Part shown: one piece after another, positions 35,489-38,492 of the stretch
Layout of the letters: each line of letters opens with the position of its first letter
Position numbering within the stretch: the first letter of the stretch is position 1
Source of the DNA: an uncultured Bacteroidales bacterium
GTDB lineage: Bacteria > Bacteroidota > Bacteroidia > Bacteroidales > Bacteroidaceae
Length of the DNA stretch: 38,492 nt
Assembly (NCBI GenBank): GCA_902791675.1
Contig: CADAWW010000021.1
Coordinates: forward strand, 1-38,492
Direction of reading: 5' to 3'
Program-made: the position numbers and the translations under genes
The notes under the pieces: generated by a model
The model's database searches: none
The model's input: the letters and a program-made list of their open reading frames with translations, nothing else
What the model was told of the DNA's origin: nothing

Positions 35489-36819
35489 TGGATATAGTTG
35501 CTTATTTACAAGCGCTTACAGACTCATTTGGCGCAATTACTTTTCAGGCACCAACAGTGGGCGTTATAGTTGCCTTATTTCTTTCTCTTTTTCTGCTATT
35601 TTGCAGCGGCTTTGTTTCGGCTAGCGAGATAGCATTCTTTAGTCTTACTCCTTCTGACATAAATGAGGTCGAGGAAGAGAAACATAGTTCGGACAAAAGT
35701 ATACTGGCTCTTCGGGAAGATAGTGAACGACTGCTGGCCAATATTCTTATCTGCAACAATCTGGTGAACATTGCCATCATAACATTACTGGATTTCGTGT
35801 TTATGAAGGTAGTGGACTTTGGTGGCTCAGAGGTGCTTCAGTTTTTACTGATGACTGTTGTGCTGACATTTCTGCTGTTGCTTTTTGGTGAGGTAATCCC
35901 TAAGATTTACAGCTCACAGCATACGCTTGCGTTCTGCCGTTTTGCTGCACCCAAGCTTTCTAAGATCAGTAAGGTATTGTCGCCAATGAGCAATCTTCTT
36001 ATTAGAAGTAAAGTTGTAACAAGACGTTTTGTTCATACTGATACGCAGTGCCTAACTGTGGATGATTTGGAGAAGGCGATGGAGCTGACAGACCAGAAGG
36101 ATATTGCCCAGGAGAGCAGTATGCTGGAGGGTATCATCCGCTTTGGTGGTGAGATGGCACGTGAAATTATGACCAGCCGTGTTGATATTGTGGCACTGGA
36201 CATAAATACGCCTTTCCCCGAGGTATTAAAGTGTATTGTGGAGAATAACTACAGTCGTATCCCTGTATATCAAGGTACACAAGACAATATTAAGGGCGTA
36301 CTTTATATCAAGGATTTGCTGCCTCATCTTGGTAAGCCGTCAAGTTTCAGATGGCAGAGCCTTATCAGACCTCCGTATTTTGTTCCTGAGACCAAAATGA
36401 TTGATGACTTGCTACGCGATTTCCAATCAAACAAAGTTCATATGGCCATAGTGGTGGATGAGTTTGGTGGTACAAGCGGACTGGTAACGATGGAAGATAT
36501 CATTGAGGAAATTGTGGGCGAGATTAATGATGAATACGATGATGAGGAGAAACCCTACCAGCGCCTGAACCAGAATACCTACATCTTCGAGGCAAAAATC
36601 CTGTTGGCCGACTTTATGAAGATGTTCGACCTGGACGATGACTACTTCGAGGAAGTGGAGGGAGAGGCAGACACTCTGGCCGGACTCCTACTGGAGATAA
36701 AGGGCGAGTTCCCCCAGCTGCATGAGAAGATTAACTATAAGGGCTTCTCCTTCGAAATCATGGAGATGGATGAGCGCCGCATCGTCAAGGTGAAAGTCAT
36801 ATTCCGCAAGGAGGAGTGA
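35488..36819 (+). CDS. gldE: GldE-like CNNM/CBS-domain membrane protein
   Basis: 443 residues. The N-terminal CNNM (DUF21) domain with three to four membrane helices (about 20-190, including LLLLFGEVIPKIYSS) is followed by a CBS pair (about 210-340, IMTSRVDIVALDIN and HMAIVVDEFGGTSGLVTMEDIIEEIVGEI) and a CorC/HlyC domain (about 350-440). Similar proteins move or sense divalent cations. In Bacteroidetes this one is called GldE, is linked to gliding motility in flavobacteria, and typically lies next to mutY and ssb. Here it starts within the last base of ssb. No other gliding gene is in the window, so a motility role is not implied. Confidence 0.9.
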   Translation: MDIVAYLQALTDSFGAITFQAPTVGVIVALFLSLFLLFCSGFVSASEIAFFSLTPSDINEVEEEKHSSDKSILALREDSERLLANILICNNLVNIAIITLLDFVFMKVVDFGGSEVLQFLLMTVVLTFLLLLFGEVIPKIYSSQHTLAFCRFAAPKLSKISKVLSPMSNLLIRSKVVTRRFVHTDTQCLTVDDLEKAMELTDQKDIAQESSMLEGIIRFGGEMAREIMTSRVDIVALDINTPFPEVLKCIVENNYSRIPVYQGTQDNIKGVLYIKDLLPHLGKPSSFRWQSLIRPPYFVPETKMIDDLLRDFQSNKVHMAIVVDEFGGTSGLVTMEDIIEEIVGEINDEYDDEEKPYQRLNQNTYIFEAKILLADFMKMFDLDDDYFEEVEGEADTLAGLLLEIKGEFPQLHEKINYKGFSFEIMEMDERRIVKVKVIFRKEE

Positions 36820-36871
36820 GGTTAGCTGACCGTTTGTGGCTTACAGCTTATTTTCCGATAACAGAATTCCA

Positions 36872-37648
36872 CTATACCTGCAGCGCTTGCAAAAGCGCAT
36901 TAACGGCCTGCTGAGGATCTTTCAGCTCATCCAGCAATGTTACAAACTTACTTCCGATGATGGCACCTGCGGCATTTGCCTGAGCACTCTCCAGTGTCTG
37001 TTTGTTGCTGATGCCAAAACCTATCATACGGGGATGCTTCAAGCCCATATGGTTTACCTTGTTGAAATATGCCTGCTTAGCTTCGTTAAACTCCTTCTGC
37101 GCACCCGTTGTGGCAGCTGAGCTGACCATGTAGATGAAACCGTCTGTGTTATCGTCGATGAAGCGAATGCGCTCCTCGGAAGTCTCGGGCGTGATAAGCA
37201 TGATGATGCGGATATCATATTTGTCGGCAATGGGCTTCACTTCCTCCATATAGTCGCGGAAGGGTAGGTCGGGGATGATAACACCATCCACATCAGTCTC
37301 CTTGCAAGTGCGGAAGAAGGTCTCGTATCCCATCTGGTAGATAGGGTTCATGTATCCCATCAAGATAAGGGGCAGTTTAACGACTTCCTTCCTGACCTCC
37401 GCAATCTGACTGAAGAGCTTGCGCAACGTCATTCCGTTATGCAGAGCCTTGGTAGCTGCATCCTGAATGACAGGGCCGTCTGCCATGGGGTCGCTGAAGG
37501 GAATACCTACTTCTATGAAGTCGATGCCTTTTTTTTCAATAGTCTTGATAATCTCTCCTGTGCTTTCCAGGGTTGGGTGTCCAGCGCAGAAGTAAAGTGA
37601 AAGAAGTCCTGACTTCTTTTCCTGAAATATTTTGTTGATTCTGTTCAT
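36872..37648 (-). CDS. trpA: Tryptophan synthase alpha subunit
   Basis: Cleaves indole-3-glycerol phosphate to indole and glyceraldehyde 3-phosphate. TIM barrel of 258 residues, normal length. Catalytic Glu46 (FIEVGIPFSDP) and Asp57 (MADGP) have the expected spacing. The phosphate-binding end includes GFGISN near residue 205 and GAIIGSKFV near 230. It is downstream of trpF by 73 nt and probably in the same trp operon. It is convergent with gldE (52 nt between stops, no strong terminator seen). Confidence 0.97.
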   Translation of the reverse strand: MNRINKIFQEKKSGLLSLYFCAGHPTLESTGEIIKTIEKKGIDFIEVGIPFSDPMADGPVIQDAATKALHNGMTLRKLFSQIAEVRKEVVKLPLILMGYMNPIYQMGYETFFRTCKETDVDGVIIPDLPFRDYMEEVKPIADKYDIRIIMLITPETSEERIRFIDDNTDGFIYMVSSAATTGAQKEFNEAKQAYFNKVNHMGLKHPRMIGFGISNKQTLESAQANAAGAIIGSKFVTLLDELKDPQQAVNALLQALQV

Positions 37649-37721
37649 TTTTCCTAATTCAAAATTAATAAATTCAAAATCAAAATTGTGGCTGCGCTTC
37701 GAACCTGCTTAATAGTGGCTT

Positions 37722-38336
37722 TCAAAATTCGCGCACAAACTTTGCCAAAGTTTCAACATCCTTATATGCTGGTGCCGTTTCGAAACGGGAGTTCAGGTCG
37801 ATGCCTACCCATCGGGGATGGTGCCATCGTTTGACCTTCTCCTCATCACCCGGGCCTATTCCTCCGGAGAGCAGGAAGGGCGTTTCTCCCTTGTAGCAGT
37901 GCAGAATGTCCCAGTCGAACTGTTCGCCGCTACCTCCCACACACTTGCATTTGGTGTCGAAGAGGAAGAGATCTGTGATTTCTTCATATCGTGAAGCGTG
38001 AAGCGTGAAGCGTGAAGCATCACCTTCACCTATGCTGAAGGCTTTGATGATAGGCAGACTGGTTCGTTTCTTTATGGTGCGGCAGAAATCCGGGGTTTCC
38101 TGTCCGTGCAGTTGTATGGCATTCAGCCCGAAGTCCTTTACCTTCTGTAACACCTCGTCCTCCGTTGGGTTTACGAACACACCTACCCGGGTGCATTCAG
38201 GAAGATAGGCGGGAGGCTCTGAGACATAACGCTTGGAACCTTTCCAGAAGATGAAGCCCATCATGTCGGGGTGAGCTTTCTCTTCTACGGCGCGTATATT
38301 TTCGGGCTCGCGCATACCACAGACCTTTATTTTCAA
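37722..38336 (-). CDS. trpF: Phosphoribosylanthranilate isomerase with a repeat-encoded insertion
   Basis: Isomerises phosphoribosylanthranilate in tryptophan synthesis. Catalytic Cys6 (KVCGM) and Asp127 (LFDTK) are present, as are the GGSGEQFDW and LSGGIGP phosphate-binding loops. The length of 204 residues is normal. Residues about 107-116 (ASRFTLHASR) are encoded by four copies of a 7-bp repeat at 37991-38018 and do not look like the family. Any gain or loss of one or two units would shift the frame. Located between trpC and trpA. Confidence 0.95.
   Translation of the reverse strand: MKIKVCGMREPENIRAVEEKAHPDMMGFIFWKGSKRYVSEPPAYLPECTRVGVFVNPTEDEVLQKVKDFGLNAIQLHGQETPDFCRTIKKRTSLPIIKAFSIGEGDASRFTLHASRYEEITDLFLFDTKCKCVGGSGEQFDWDILHCYKGETPFLLSGGIGPGDEEKVKRWHHPRWVGIDLNSRFETAPAYKDVETLAKFVREF
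37991..38018. repeat. Tandem repeat, 7 bp x 4, inside trpF
   Basis: Four perfect consecutive copies of GTGAAGC (plus strand) at 37991, 37998, 38005 and 38012. Unit length is not a multiple of three, so slippage changes the trpF frame. Confidence 0.97.
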
Positions 38337-38351
38337 TTCTTAATTCTCAAT

Positions 38352-38492
38352 TCATAATTGGGATATGAATTCGGCAAGGGCCTGACCGGGATTGGGTTGT
38401 TTCATGAAGTGCTCACCCATCAGGAAGCCCCTGTATCCGGCAGCACGCAGTAGCTTGATGGTCTCGGGCTGACCTATACCGCTCTCGCTGAC
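38352..38492 (-). CDS. trpC: Indole-3-glycerol phosphate synthase, C-terminal fragment
   Basis: Only the last 46 codons lie in the window; the 5' part is cut at the right edge. The reading frame ends at 38352-38354. The translated end has VSESGIG at the start and AAGYRGFLMGEHFMKQPNPG later, both diagnostic for TrpC (the SESGI and GFLxGExxM motifs of the phosphate site). The gene is 15 nt upstream of trpF in the trp operon. The gap is a low-complexity TTAATTCTCAATTCATAATT-like filler. Confidence 0.9.
   Translation of the reverse strand, partial: VSESGIGQPETIKLLRAAGYRGFLMGEHFMKQPNPGQALAEFISQL

Overview
The window reads as a Bacteroidales chromosome segment, most likely Prevotella or a close relative (inference). 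The evidence is AT-rich intergenic DNA, many promoters of the Bacteroidetes sigma-ABfr type (-7 TAnnTTTG, -33 TTG/TTTG, spacing near 20 nt), few Shine-Dalgarno sequences, and family-typical genes or neighbourhoods (gldE beside ssb, DUF5107 with GxGYxYP, peptidase M64). No phage, insertion sequence, CRISPR array or defence cassette was seen.

Layout. 1-4250: TolC-type efflux protein (-), riboflavin synthase (+), DNA ligase LigA (-). 4388-7894: dapA followed closely by three exported carbohydrate-active proteins (esterase, SGNH hydrolase, GH16 glucanase). 7903-9695: MaoC-like dehydratase (-) and a PLD-type cardiolipin synthase (+). 9706-14679: minus-strand run nth-pgk-solute-binding lipoprotein-TPR protein. 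14806-16019: peptidase M64 gene broken by an internal deletion. 16041-16927: small envelope operon (YtxH, holin-X-like, basic protein). 17136-20661: SPOR lipoprotein, ruvX, def, TPR protein. 20758-24125: thrS-infC-rpmI-rplT. 24126-24510: a gene-free stretch holding a structured RNA candidate on the minus strand. 24511-28374: malQ with CBM20 domains, mltG, tRNA-Thr(CGU). 28477-34938: sugar porter, DUF5107-TPR and GxGYxYP operon (-). 35166-36819: ssb with an out-of-frame internal deletion, then gldE. 36872-38492: trpA, trpF and the 3' end of trpC (-).

The strongest unusual signal is at about 24150-24430. A minus-strand promoter with both boxes at exact spacing faces a roughly 190-nt sequence closed by a perfect 11-bp inverted repeat. 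Inside are nested interrupted stems, and the transcript runs into the terminator shared with rplT. It looks like a stand-alone regulatory RNA (6S-like is one option) or a terminal-inverted-repeat element. A 46-codon frame inside it is probably not a real gene.

Other points: the pgk promoter lies inside the last codons of nth, where the Fe-S cluster cysteines should be and are not; two genes (M64, ssb) carry out-of-frame internal deletions; trpF contains four perfect 7-bp tandem repeats; strong hairpins flank rpmI; and the malQ terminator lies inside the mltG coding end.
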